DNA of 64,000 bases. It comes from Oenanthe sinensis. Taxonomy: Eukaryota; Streptophyta; Magnoliopsida; Apiales; Apiaceae. The position numbers and the translations under genes were made by a program. How positions within the stretch are numbered: the stretch's first letter is position 1; the number at the start of each line of letters is the position of its first letter. The stretch lies in the NCBI GenBank assembly GCA_028671895.1, contig JAPMAC010000221.1, positions 3,596,001-3,660,000 on the forward strand, given 5' to 3'. Positions 1 through 11,900 of the stretch are shown here, in pieces. The notes under the pieces are model-generated. The model made no database searches. It worked only from the letters and a program-made list of their open reading frames with translations, and was not told the DNA's origin.

Positions 1-1072
1 GTGACCAGGTTGTTTACATTCGAAATAAATATTCTCATTTTCTTCGAGTTTTGCCTCTTTAGACTTACGTGTATAATTACTCATAAATTTTGAGTTATTA
101 TTATAAGTATTATTTGCTTGTTGTTGTACACCTTTCCTTTAACATAGCTCGTGCTAGGGAAATTATTCCTATAATTCGGCCTACCCTTAGAGTTGAAAAC
201 TCGTTGTTGATTACCGGATTTAAGAAAGCCTTTCCCGTATCTTTGAGCTTTGCATTATAAAATGTGACGAAGTTGTCTCATTAGTAAAGGCAATTTCTTG
301 CTCTTCGAGATTTTCTAACTCTTCATTTAGATCGTCGTCATTTTCATCTTCATCGATAAGTATTACTTTTAGAGCCATACTTTTCCTCTTCTCTTCAATC
401 TTAGGGAGAGGCTTATCCGGATAATTGTCTTCTTCGTAGCACGAAGGTTGCCGAATAAACTATCGATGGTATATGCATTTAAATTATACATTTCTTTTAT
501 AGTGGTAACTTTAACTTTCCAACTCGGAGGCAAAGCTTTTAACACCCTTCGATTTTTCTCATTAACCGAATAAGATTTTCCGAGTTGTGCAAGTTCATCG
601 ATAATTCGAGTAAATCTGGTTTCCATATCGATGATGGTTTCACCCTCGAGGAGTTTAAAGTTCTCGTATTCTTGGATCAAATATCCATTTGAGAGTCTTT
701 AATATCCATTGTTCCCTCATAGGTAATAACGAATTTGTTCCACATTTCTTGTGCCGACTTGCAGTTGTTAACTCTTTTGTACTCTTTTTCTGTAAGTGCA
801 CTTGTTAAGACCATCTCTGCTTTAGCGGCTATGTTCATTAACTCTTCTTCTTCGCGGGTGTATTCACTGACTTTCTTTTCGATGACAATATCGTCAACTA
901 CTTTAGTCGGAACAACAACACCGTCCTCGATAGTCATCCACACTTTGACATCTTGGGCTTTAGCATAAATTCTAAATCTTGTTTTCCAAGTAGCAAAGTT
1001 AGTGCCGTCGAATAAAGGAGGTCTCGAACTCGAGAGACCTTCACCATAACCAATGGTACTCAAATACGCCAT
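1..1072 (-). pseudogene. gag: Copia-0 gag (capsid/nucleocapsid), partial and broken
   Basis: Minus-strand copia Gag, the structural protein that packages element RNA. Translation starts at 1072 (MAYLSTIGYG) and shows the plant copia gag pattern: a substrate-like start with LFDGTNFATWKTRFRIY, then CKSAQEMWNKFVITYEGT near residue 105, followed in another frame by the conserved helix stretch with LLEGETIIDMETRFTRIIDEL. Two reading-frame pieces (1072-677 and 680-369) overlap with a frameshift. A third stretch to position 1 ends in the zinc-knuckle start FECKQPGH. The residue expected to be the first Cys of the CCHC knuckle reads as Tyr. The rest of gag and all of pol lie to the left of the window. 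It sits directly downstream of a primer-binding site and LTR. The family call is firm; the lineage (possibly Tork-like) is a guess. Confidence 0.85.
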
Positions 1073-1138
1073 AAAAGATCAACTTTTTGTCGCATTCGTG
1101 GGCACTGAAAAAATCCAAGGAACACAGTTAAAAGCACT

Positions 1139-1150
1139 GCTATGATACCA
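1139..1150 (-). promoter_or_regulatory. Copia-0 primer-binding site
   Basis: The minus strand reads TGGTATCATAGC immediately after the LTR end. This matches the initiator-tRNA-Met type binding site (TGGTATCAGAGC) of plant copia elements with one change. It primes minus-strand DNA synthesis and fixes the LTR boundary and element orientation. Confidence 0.85.
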
Positions 1151-1152
1151 AC

Positions 1153-1419
1153 TGTTAGGTCCGTATAGATGGGTGTTAGCTAGAAGGGGGGTTGGATAGC
1201 TTCATACCCTTTTAAAAATTTTGAGCTTGACATTTTAATATTTTCTCTTATCTTTTAAAAATGTTACTAGTCAACTAGTAAATCAATTGTGGAAATTAAA
1301 AAAGAGTAAAGAAATAGAGCACAACACACAAGATTTTTATCTTGGTTTGCGATGGCGCAATCCCCTAACAGATCCGCTCATCCCTAGTCCAGTCCCCGAG
1401 TCCCTCCCTGAACTCGAGA
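1153..1419 (-). repeat. Copia-0 5' LTR, internal-side part
   Basis: The LTR begins on the plus strand with TGTTAGGTCC beside the primer-binding site. It runs until interrupted at 1419 by the CGAGA target duplication of Copia-1. The second part resumes at 14255-14724. As the element is on the minus strand, this part is the U5/R-like end. Confidence 0.8.
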
Positions 1420-3105
1420 TGTTGGAGATTACAAAGCTGTATGAATAGTAATCGTGATAACTCAACACTAGAACATGACAAGTAAATAATACTACGTCTA
1501 CACAGAAATCAGGAAGAAATGAAGACAAGGCAGATACAGTGAATCAAGACATTAGAAGAAGTTTTGAAGTCTCCTACAGGTCATTGAGAGAAATACATTA
1601 ATATGTTCATGCCTCAGTGAAGAATAATGGTTGAAGACTTTCAGGGTTTCAGAAGTGTTGAAGATTCAGTATAGAAGTGCCACAAGAAGATTTCAGTGTA
1701 TTAGCATTGATTGAAGATAGACAGTGTTCGAAGCATAGGAATCTAGAAGAATTGAAGACATGGTAAAGACAAGTGTCTAAGTACCAGAAAAGATTCCAGT
1801 GAAATTACAGTGTTTATTGACAGTCAGTGTTCGAAGCAATGAAGTTGCTGCAAACTTAACAATGTAAGTAAAGCAATAATACGAAGACCTGGATCGAAGT
1901 TAGTCGTCTGTGAACCAGACCAGTTGCACTAGCGTCAGCAGTCTGTGAAAGGAATCTGAGTATTAACTACAGAAGAATTGTTAAGTTGAAGAACGTACTT
2001 GAAAAGAACGGTTATTTATTAAGGTATGAAAAGTAATTTGTAGAGGCTACAGCCAAACAGCTAAACAGCTAACAGCTAAACAGCTAAACAGCTCAAAGGG
2101 TGCAGGGTGCAAAGTGTCACAACCTTGGTACGAAAAGTGAAAGTTTCTGAACTACAGTTGAAGAATGGAAACAGCTCAAGGTACAGGGTGTAATGTGGCA
2201 AGACTTTGGTACAAGAAATGGAAGTTGGTGAACTTCAATCAAGGATTAAATAGAGGGTCAAAGTGCAGTGACCAAACTGCACTTTGACCATGGAAATGAA
2301 TTCACACGCGCCAAAATTTGCCTTAACCAAAATAATTGAATGGCGCCACTTGATTTATTACAGAGCAAACCATGTATCAGGCGCCACTTATATTTGCTTA
2401 GTAAAAATCAAGTGAATGGCGCCACTACACTGCTCTCCTTGTGTAGGCGCAACTCAAGATGGCAGCAAAATTATTCCAAGTAAATGGCGCCACTTGAATC
2501 TACACAGGGAAGTCACTCTACAGGCGCCACTCAGCCCTTAGCCAATCAAATTACTACAGCTACTTTATTGATTTAAAGTCTACACCAATTAAATTCGAGG
2601 AGTAGTCTTCTTCAACAAAAATATGTAGAGAGCAGCCATGGCCGGAGCAAGAGATATAATTTATACACATCCATACCTTGCTCCCGGTCAGATATTAAGA
2701 CCCGGTTCTTTAATGAAAAATGCCCAGGGCTCCTAGATATCACTCCCTACGGACTCAGTTTTTCCTTGTACTAATTTAGATATATTTGTATAGGAACTGA
2801 GCCTAATATTTTTGTGTTAGTAGCAAAGAACTAATTTGTTCTTTGGAAGCCAGTTATATTTTTAACTGGGTGTAGCAAAATCCTCTGGGATTAATACGAG
2901 AGTAATATTCCCGGAAACTTGTCTCCATAATTTACCTGCTAATTTTCTTGAACCTAATTGATTTAGTAGGCAGCTCACCTAAACACTACAAATGGCCAAA
3001 CCCACTCTGAAGCAATAATTTATTTATCCGCAAATTCAGAAAAGAATTTAAATTATTGTGAATATCGTATTCAACCCCCCTTCTACGATATTTCGGGACC
3101 TAACA
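1420..3105 (+). repeat. Copia-1 5' LTR
   Basis: Bounded by TGTTGGAGAT and GGGACCTAACA. It contains five near-copies of AAACAGCT (about 2053-2092), a perfect 14-bp inverted repeat with a 6-nt loop (2256-2289), and six copies of the GGCGCCACT-type motif between about 2340 and 2530. It lacks 20 bp present in the 3' LTR near position 2965; the flanking sequence suggests a short-repeat-mediated deletion. Confidence 0.95.
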
Positions 3106-3107
3106 AT

Positions 3108-3119
3108 TGGTATCAGAGC
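3108..3119 (+). promoter_or_regulatory. Copia-1 primer-binding site
   Basis: TGGTATCAGAGC, two bases after the LTR end, is the standard plant copia site complementary to the 3' end of initiator tRNA-Met. Confidence 0.93.
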
Positions 3120-4870
3120 GCGCTGATTGATATACAAATCAGGATCCGTAACTCAGTGAAGCTCAGGGTGTCGAAGCTGGTTGGACTTCATATGTTAAGA
3201 GGCCTTGTTAAATAAGTTTAATTATAAACTTTTAATAAGTTTATTTTATAAACTTTATAAAATTTATTTTATAAACTTTTATTAGTTTATGTTATAAATT
3301 TTAATTAGTTTATTTTGTAAATATTAATTAAAATTTATTTTATAAACTTTTATAAAATTTATTTTATAAATTTTTATTAGATTATATTATAAATTTTAAT
3401 TAGTTTATTTTATAAATTTAATAAAGTTTTTCGTTAAATTTATTATACATATTTGGTGGCCAATTCACTCAACCAGGTGACTAGCTTGTAATATACTGAT
3501 TGAAAGGCACGTGCCAAGTAAGTTGAGGATTTTGTGAACTTCACGCGTCAAACATTTCAATGACCTGGCCAACTTGACTTGTTCATTTGATAATCAATCA
3601 AGTTGCGCCGGTACAAGGCTTTCAGTGTGTTAGCGCCACACACGCGCGGAATGTTTTCCAAACGAAGTCGAGCAGCTCTGAGTTGCGCCTACTCTGTATC
3701 TTGAGTGTACAAGCGCCACTCATGTTGCGGACTTAGCAATTTCACAGAGTACATGTTGTGTTGCGCTTATACAGGGTAATTCCTTGTATAAGCGCCACAC
3801 AATGTCCAGGCGCCACTCACCCAAAAATATCAGTTTGGCACCTCAAGTTTTGTACCCTTTAATGTTTATTTTAGATCTATTTATTTTTCCAGAAAATATA
3901 AAATTCTTGAAAACTAAAATTTTTCTTAAATATTAATTTACGATATTTTAATTTTTAAGAAAATTCGAAATTCTTGAAAATTAATTTGTTGTATATTTTT
4001 ATTTTTGATTAATTTATTTTCTAAGAAAATTAAAAATTCTGTAAATCTAAATTTTTCTTAAATATTAATTCGAGGGTGCTTAAAGGGTTTGTAGTTGAAG
4101 ATTTTTCCGGGTATTGAAGACAACAGAGATTGACTGAAGGTTATCCAATGAAGATTATTCTGGAACAGACTGAAGAAATAGTGGTTTTAATTTTCTCAGA
4201 GGTTTACTCCATAGGATCCCACTAATATTTTGGAAGCTGCAAAAGAAGAGATTAATTTGGGTACAGGTTTGGTTAATTTGAGTTGTATTTTTGGATGAAA
4301 AATCTTAGGGGTTGAAGTAGTGAAGGAGAACAGACTGGACAACCTGGAATCTCAGTACAAGCCTTAAAGACTATTCTACAGGGAGATTACAGAAAGTTCG
4401 TGCTAACACTGTAGATCATCTGGAACACAGGGTACAGCCAACAGGGATTTAAGGATACAACCACATTGTCTGTAAAAGACCTGTATGTGCTGAAGGCCTA
4501 TGAACTAGAACAAGAGCTGAAGAAGATAATATTTGGTGAAGCAGGTTGTTAGCATATCCACTGTATTTGTGACCCAGGAACCAAATTTGATTGACGTCAA
4601 GGTTGAAAACCTCTGAACAGAAACGAATTGATCCTAGAAGCTGAATTGAAGATGTTGTAGCTCGAGGTAGTGGTCAAGGTGTTGCATGTGAATTTGACAC
4701 TTTGGAATAACTTGAGAACTGGACTGCAAGTCAAGCCTGCAGGGCAACAGGAAGTTCAGTGACATCAGATTCAGACGGAATCCCAATTCTAAATCTAAGG
4801 TCCTTACCTATAGATTCCATAGAGGAGATTTTCAAGAACTGTTCAAGAGGCGGTTGCAAAACAGGGATGG
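3120..4870 (+). other. Copia-1 untranslated leader, repeat-rich
   Basis: No coding region is recognisable. 3205-3440 is very A+T-rich and made of imperfect repeats of the TTTATTTTATAAA type. 3600-3835 carries a second cluster of GCGCCAC-type motifs like those in the LTR. 3880-4075 repeats AAGAAAATT/AAATTCT stretches. The rest reads like decayed gag without usable frame. Confidence 0.6.
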
Positions 4871-5167
4871 TTGATTATAAAAGACAAGATCAGGGGTTTG
4901 CTACACAGTTTGAAGAAGCCTGTACAAGCAAAAGATGACAGATACTATGTTGGGTTGAAGCAAGAATCTCAGGCATTAGTGAGGATGCAGCAAGGGAAAG
5001 CATTTGTTGATGAAGTTAAATGCAAGGCTGATTCTATCAGTGACAGTGATGAACCAAATGGATATCTGGCATCAATGACCAACACTGGAGATGAATCACT
5101 ATGCACTTCACAGGTACACATTCTAACTAGTATACGTTTATCTAATTCAGAACTGTATGTTTATTAA
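4871..5167 (+). pseudogene. gag: Copia-1 gag C-terminal remnant
   Basis: A 98-codon open stretch. Its middle resembles the segment just after the zinc knuckle in the Copia-2 gag: a YxxLKxxxxALV pattern, then QGKAF, then an acidic patch (SDSDEPNG) and LASMTN. The corresponding part of Copia-2 (about 51525-51690) has YEELKEKYDALV, QGKSY and LALMTSSGES. This places the piece in gag, upstream of protease. The zinc knuckle itself is not visible. A lone fragment of this length makes no functional Gag. Confidence 0.55.
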
Positions 5168-6039
5168 GTTTTGAAATGTATTATATTCATGACAGCATGT
5201 TAGCATCTTAGGACTTAAATGCTTAATTGATTGCTAAGAATAAGATTGCATGCTAGGATTCATGAGTTTAATTAGTACATTTCATACTTGATTTTATTTA
5301 CAGTAAAATGAATATTTAGAATTAGATAGGGTGTTCTAGACGGTTAGGTGTATCCCTAAACATTTGCTGGAACTTGAGTTAAATCTTTTGTGATTTAATA
5401 CCTCTGCTAATGTTGTGAAAATTGCTAATAGATAAACAGGTCATAGATCAGATTTTATTTGTTCTTAATGTCAAATGACTTGTTAATTGTTTATGTGCTT
5501 ATTTTCATATGATTTGCTTTTACTCACATAGTTGCACTTAAATGTCATATTAGATCATGTATTGCTTGTTAGGGATAGAATAATAAAAGATGGTAGAATT
5601 ATCTAAGTAGTCAGTAATATTTGTTGATTCGAGGATTAATCTAAAACTGACTTAGGTAATTAGAGATAGTTTAAATGTTAGACAACGACAGAATGGATTA
5701 GACAGAATTAGTAATTAATTTGTTAGTTCTACTATCCATGTGCTTTTAGAAGATTGAGTATTGAATTTTCTAATATGCATAACATGCCTGAATTGCATAA
5801 TTCTTATCTACAATGCGTTGAAGCTAAATGTTTACCATGTGTTCTTACTTACATGCTTGTTTAGTTAAATTTGAAAATGCATATCTTAGGACTTGCATAA
5901 TCTTAGACAAAGCATGTATAAGAATCACAATAGGGTAAAGACTGCTAGTCCACCTTAAGTTAGGTTGGTATCACTAGTCTCATAGCCTTAAGACTACTTT
6001 GTCAAGGCTGCTGTATATGAGAAGTGATCAGTCAAAGAT
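5168..6039 (+). other. Copia-1 A+T-rich spacer between gag and pol remnants
   Basis: No open frame or recognisable domain. The sequence resembles intron or intergenic DNA, with repeated ATTGCTTAATT- and GCATGTTAG-like words. It may be a captured or expanded non-coding segment, since Copia-2 has coding sequence at the equivalent place. Confidence 0.4.
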
Positions 6040-7125
6040 AAGTTTGTGCATGTTAAGGTTGAAGCTGTTGTTACCTTTGATAATATCTCTAACCCATCTG
6101 GACTCAATTAAAGTTGAGTACCAAGAAGCTTGATCATTTGTGATTGCAGAGTATGTTATGAAAGGCAAGAGTTATGTGACTTCGTGACATTTATTGTTCG
6201 AGGCATATGATTAAGATTAAAGCTCTGACATCACAATTGGTTGAGAAGGCCTCCCCGATGGTAACCTTTGGAGATGACAGCAAAGGATGTATAAGGGATA
6301 TGGCTATCATGTGTTAAGAACTGTCATCAGTGGAAGCATCTTTCTTGTGGAAGGAATTAAGCACTATCTAAAGGGCACTAGGGAATTCTTCGTCAAGGGT
6401 TTTCTGGAGAAGTGTTTGATCTCAAACAAGAGGGTTGGAAGCTCGCTCAACTGAGAGTGAGGAAGTTTGTTCGTAGCTGACATGGATTTTGGATGCAAAG
6501 GTGAAGTGAACTTTTCAGTAAAGCTTCATCAATGAAGAGTTAGCTATGGCAAATGAAGCTCTCATACTTGTTAGTCAGCAAGGCAATGGATTCTTTGATA
6601 AAGAAGAAATTGGTGAGAGGACTGCTTCATATGGAATTCTATCCAGAAGGAAATTTTGAAGTATGTCACATAGGGAAGTCAATGAAAACATCACACTGAA
6701 GAAAAGTCATATGCTTAGTAGTGATTGAAATTGATTACCCTAATTACAAGTTGGTGATGTTCGTGCATTCAACAGACAAAATGTCACAAATGGTGAGTGA
6801 TCAAATAAGGAAGATCAAGTTGGAAACAATTGGTAAGCTGTGAGAACTTTGAAGTCAGATATTGGAACTGCATTTCGCGAGTGAAGTTCTAAATGAAGTC
6901 TGCACTGAAAAGGTACTTTGAAGCTGAAGCAATTAACACAGCATGCTGTTTTATTCAACAAGATCGTGAAAAGACATCATTTGAGTTAATGGCCAACCAG
7001 AAGCAAACACTGAAGCTCTTTTCGTGTGTTTGGAGGGAATTGATTTTTAATGAAGATTTATTTGAGTATCTTGACAAGAAGTTAAGGCTCGTGGAACAAT
7101 TCTCCTCGGCTACTCATAGGTGATT
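6040..7125 (+). pseudogene. pol: Copia-1 protease-integrase remnant
   Basis: Short blocks in changing frames match Copia-2 pol in order. VTFGDDSKG near 6260 corresponds to VTFGDNNKG of the protease region. KCLISN and LFVADMD near 6410-6490 correspond to KCLIAH and FYVADLN. LVRGLLHMEFYPEG near 6615 corresponds to the GAG-pre-integrase block. An open frame at 6893-7123 carries EAINTACC and TSFELMANQKQTLKLF, the end of the integrase core. The catalytic core with the D,D,E residues is missing or unreadable. Frameshifts and stops occur every few dozen codons, so no protein can be made. The homology is seen only by comparison with Copia-2 in the same window. Confidence 0.7.
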
Positions 7126-7481
7126 AAAAGTCTGAATGTGACGACCAACTACACCAAGCTCCCAAGCATTCAAGTGAACGGCTATTCTGAATCTTTGACA
7201 AATTCAGATACTGATGTAGAAGCTGAGGTTGCAGAAGGAATTAATGTTTAGCAGCAACTCAGGGGAGCAAATAAAAGAAGGATCTACTAGTCATACTCAA
7301 CAATGAAGATCAAAGGATTTTCATTAAGAACATTTCTGCCAAGACAAAAGGTTTGAAGTCAAATTCAATCCTGGAGTCTCGTTCTTAGTGATTCGGATTC
7401 TTGTGTAAAGGCTAGGAGTGCTAATCGAAATGATCATATATTTTTCGGGACCAAGTTGGGAAAGAGAAATTGTCAACATCT

Positions 7482-7524
7482 TACAATTGGTATCAACAAT
7501 TGGTATCACCCATCAATTGGTATC
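7482..7524 (+). repeat. Three tandem-like copies of a primer-site motif inside Copia-1
   Basis: CAATTGGTATC occurs three times within 43 bp. It matches the LTR-end/primer-site junction of the same element, here about 4.4 kb inside it. Related GGGACCTAACAATT pieces recur at 7844-7890, 11049-11092 and 11814-11845. Confidence 0.75.
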
Positions 7525-7845
7525 CCAAAGAATACTGAAGAAGCACAGATTGATCCAGATTGGGTGATTGCAATGCAAGATGATTTCAATCAGTTCGAAG
7601 GCAGAAAACAATGAAGCTGGAACCCAGACCACAGACCACTAAAGTCGAAGCTGAAATTGGTACAGTAAGGGTTCACAGAAACTGGATGACAATTGGCATT
7701 GTTATGAGGGGCAAAGCCAAACTGGTTGCTACAGGACTTTAAAGCAGAAGGTATCGACGATGATGGAAACAGAATCTTCGGGACTTTCAAGATCAAGCAG
7801 TAAGCACCAGTGACGAGACTTGATCCTTTGGGACTCATCAATGGG
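7525..7845 (+). pseudogene. pol: Copia-1 reverse transcriptase N-terminal remnant
   Basis: The translation near 7545 reads IDPDWVIAMQDDFNQFEG. This matches TDPDWVLAMQENLNQFK at the start of the Copia-2 RT (about 54531). Diverged echoes of the next RT blocks follow in shifting frames (IGIVMRGKAKLVATG; AEGIDDDGN). The homology then stops, and no YVDD polymerase motif is present in the following 600 bp. It is a remnant without function. Confidence 0.75.
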
Positions 7846-8449
7846 GACCTAACAATATTCAGGGACCCAACGATTAGGACCTAACAATTGATCCTCTGGG
7901 ACCCTACCTTTAGGCCTGAACAAATTGAAGACCTAATAATAGGACATCCCTAGAACAATTGCACTCCTGGATGGTGAGCTAGAAGATGAAGGTGCAGATC
8001 CATTACAATTTGTATTTCATTCTCTTCTCAGGACTTGCTATGACGGAGGTAAGGAATTCAAGCAAAACGTCAAGGACAGGGTATGACTCTCTAACTGTTA
8101 ATTACTTAAAGATGATTTTACATTAGAGTTGTTATACTTATATCTCTCTAGAAATGCAAGGCACACACAATGTCATATATATGTGCAAGTATACCTTAAT
8201 TCTCGATATGCCTATGTGCAAGTTTCCAAGTGGAATCTAGAGAATCTTATCTTATAGCTAAGTTATGAAATGCTAGATATCTTAGGGGATCTCCAATTCT
8301 TGGAATCTAAGACCCTTAAGATAATAGGTTTAACCTAATTGGCTATATAGATATAGATAATGCAGGTTGTACGAAAGACAAGGAAGTCATTCCTAGAAGC
8401 TGTCAATTTCCAGCAACACTGTTGAACTCTTCACACCACTGAAGGAACA

Positions 8450-8600
8450 AGCTCATGGACACCAGGTATCATTTCTTTTGAGAGTTGTCCTTAGTCGAAT
8501 AACTTGCAGATTTTTTGCTAAATAACTTGATGAATTTATTTTATCTAAGTTGGTTAGTAAACTTGGGATATTAATATGCATATTTATTAAAAATCCCATC
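8450..8600 (+). pseudogene. pol: Copia-1 RNase H C-terminal remnant
   Basis: RYHFF near 8465 and KLVSKLGIL at about 8545-8575 match RYHFIREH and NLVSELGIL at the end of Copia-2 RNase H (about 55875 and 55995). The residues between are frameshifted. It marks the end of the pol ruins, so the RT-RNase H core between 7845 and 8450 was deleted or scrambled. Confidence 0.7.
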
Positions 8601-10607
8601 TGCAAGGAATTCTCAAATGAGTTCACAAGTATTATTTTTTCCCGATCCAAAGGACTTGTGAATTTATTTGAAATCCAGATCCTCATACTTTTTGCTATTA
8701 GTTTAATTATCATGCTTACTATGTTATATGCATAAGTGGTAGTTAAATTATTTAGCATAAGTTAGAAGCATAATTATTTGCATGTTTTAAATATTTGATG
8801 AGTATTAGTCAATGATATCTTGCTTAATTGCTTTGATATTTTGCTCTGATATTCTTAAATATTTTATTACAAATAATTGTGATACTTTTGATATTAGTGA
8901 AGGTATTTAGAATTTCTGTTCTAAATAATTATTGCATATTTCAAAACTCACTAATATTAGAAGGTGAAGTATTTTCTAAGTTATGTGTATGAAATTCTCA
9001 ATATTTTATATACTTAGAAAATATTTCTAAAAATAAGTTTTATTCCGAGGAGTTGTAATTAGAATCACAAGTATTACTTTTTCCCTATATAAAGGACTTG
9101 TGAATTTCTTTTCAACTAAATCATCGAGCTTACGTATATCAATTAATAATTGTTATGAGCATGCTTACAATGTGCAAAGTGACAATTATTAGATATGGCG
9201 TAGGAAATTAAATACTAATATTCAATCTAATGAATATTTTAGTGTTTAGCGAATTTATTTTATCTTATTGAAATTATGGATTGAAGCAATTCAATGGTTA
9301 TTAGTTTCATAATTTTAATTTGATAAAATACAGAAGCATAGTTTCTTGCATCTTGAAATTATTGATAAATATCGAATAATTGGTATCAGCGTGCAATTAA
9401 TTATGATATGCTTACTGTTCTACTGAATAATTGCCATGTATAGTTTATATAACTGCATGTGATTGGCAATTGCTTAGTACAACATAAGTATTTAATTTAT
9501 TTTGATTTATTTAAATCATGATGATATAAAACAATTCAGTGGAATATCTGTTCCATGATTTAAATAAATTAAAATAAATAAGAAGCATAATTATTTGTAG
9601 TACAAGTATTATCTTTTATTACTTTGTGATAATTGAATAATATTTTATTGCAAAATAATTGTGATATATTTAGTTTTCTTTCTTTGACTGGTTTACGATC
9701 CTGAATGTATTTAAAAAGAAATTTTTGTCTATTTCTTTTTCAAAATGTTGTATTCAAAGATACATTCATTTGTCTATTAGTTTTAGTTAAGAAAACTTAA
9801 GAATTCTTTTTCAAAACTTCTCTTTTGAAAAACTTTTCTTAAGGATAATCTTTCTTTTATCTCGAAATTTTATCCTCTTCGAAAAGCTTGTTTTAAATGT
9901 TTTATCTAACAAAGCTTTTTCTCTCTTTTTGAAAATTAGTTTTAACTTCGAGGTATCAATCACTTGTAAAATGATTTGTTTTCAAATACTTGTTTCAGTG
10001 TATGTTTCACATTGATTCACAATACCAAAACAGTGGTTGTTGCTTTGAAGGCCTAGTACTGTCATGTTAAGCATTCATCCTAACCCCAATTGTCATGTTT
10101 TTATTTTAAGTCGGGGACATTATCAGGCAGACGAAAATGATGTAAATCATAATTGCTTTATGAGTCGGAAAATCATTCTCTTCTATCTGATAATGATGTT
10201 TTGCAAAACTGTTTTCAAAACATACAGTGCTTAGGTTTAATGGAAAAGAGTCATTTTTATTGAGATATAATTTGGTAGAAGAGTTGAATTTCTTCTTTGG
10301 TATAAATTCTCGCGTTTTATTATGGGAAGTTTGCCTTATAACAAATTCATAAGTAATAGAAACTTTTTCTCTGATACTCCCGCGTTTTATTATGGGATAA
10401 GTATCTTAAGGAAAATTTCCATTGGTGTCAGGCTCTTCAATGATAAATTTTTCGATCTGACAAAACTCTTTTATTAAAAGGACTTAAGTGCAATCATTTA
10501 CCATTCCTTCTTATATTTTTCCTTCTCCTTGAGATGAAAAATATGTTTTGGAATGTTAAACTGATTATCTTTTTATCTCATTTAAATTGATTTTATCCGT
10601 TTAGCCC
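8601..10607 (+). other. Copia-1 A+T-rich spacer between pol and envelope-like remnants
   Basis: No coding sequence seen. A block with CACAAGTATTA, a pyrimidine run and GGACTTGTGAATTT occurs twice, near 8620-8665 and 9065-9105; each is a short inverted repeat (ACAAGT/ACTTGT). AAGCATAATTATTTG-type words recur at about 8765, 9340 and 9590. Copia-2 has a shorter A+T-rich spacer here (56028-57076). Confidence 0.6.
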
Positions 10608-11900
10608 CCAGTGGCTACAGAAGCTGGCCAGGAGGTTGATAACCCATCAATCTCTGACCCAGGCCTTAATACCAAACACTGATTCATCCACTTCCATATA
10701 TTAACCCTTGGAGATATAAGGAACTTATGTTAGTTAGAGGTTGATAAGGGAGAAACTGCACTAGATGCAGCAAATAAGGATGTAGTCGGAAGTGCACCCA
10801 CAGCTCTACCTCCTGAGAAGAAAAGAAGTATATAAACTGAGGTAACTGTAAGCTCACCTGTATCTTCTCAAAAAGATGCAGAGCTGAAAAGGCAATAAAA
10901 CTGTCTCTGGAATCATTCTCTCAACAGGATGAGTCCATTGAAATTCGCTCGTCATCCAGAGCATCTTGTAATGAGTAAAGCACACCACCGGTACTCACGC
11001 TGATGGTAAGCCTAAACAGATATATATTAGGAACCTTATATAATTTTTGGGACCTAACAATCCTAACAGTTATACTAGGGGCCTAACAATTGGACACATT
11101 GCAAGGCGTGCACAGTGTGAGGTATAGGCATGTTAACAAAACACCCGTCATTGGGTTACGAGGGAAACGTAGACTCTAATTTGCAATTCATTACATTGTC
11201 TACTACGTCGCCCCTCCTGGAAGGAACATTTCCAGATCCTGAAAAGGAATGTCCACCTCCCGTTTACGGATAAGGTGTGAGGCAACTCCTTGATAGAACA
11301 AGGAAGGATTCCCAAAAAGATTTTAAAATCTTGGGATAACCCATCTCAAAGAGGTGAGGCTCCACTAGACAGTGATTTAGCAATTGCTATTGAGTCTGGT
11401 GTGAGACAGTGCTTATGCATGATAGATAAAGAACACCTCAACGAGGAAATTCTCCACTTAATAGTGATTCAGTTCATTCTGATGAATCAGGTGTTGGGAA
11501 TATATGAATTGACGGATTTCACTTGCAGGTACAGAAGGCTATATTTGAAATGAAGAGTGAAAGTGAGAGAGAGAAACACTTGAGTGAAAGTGAGGGAGAG
11601 ATACACTTGAGTGAGAGATAGGGAGAGAAAGAGTGAAACACTTCTAAGTGCTCGACACTTAAGTGTAAACACCAACAGAACGCAGTAGAAGTGAGGAAAC
11701 CACAAGCCAAACACTTACCCTTGCTACTTGCTGCTTCTGGAAGAAAAGTTACTATATTTTTCCCGTTCAACGACAGACGAGAACCTTCCTTGGAAGACAA
11801 ACCATTTAAAAGAGGACCTATCAATTGGTATTAACATTTGGTATCTTCAAAAGTGGGCCATTGGAGGATTCCTCAACTAAGGGGGAGAATTTATAGTGTT
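10608..11900 (+). pseudogene. Copia-1 envelope-like gene remnant
   Basis: Nucleotide similarity to the envelope-like region of Copia-2 is clear. The stretch with CTGTCTCTGGAATCATTCTC, then GATGAGTCCATTGAAATTCG and TACTCACGCTGATGG (10895-11005) parallels 58225-58335. AGGATTCCTCAACTAAGGGG (about 11872) parallels 59283. An open piece at 11290-11553 is in the same interval. Envelope-like frames after pol are typical of Sirevirus elements; their role is not established. Stops and frameshifts occur throughout, so this is a ruin. Confidence 0.65.
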
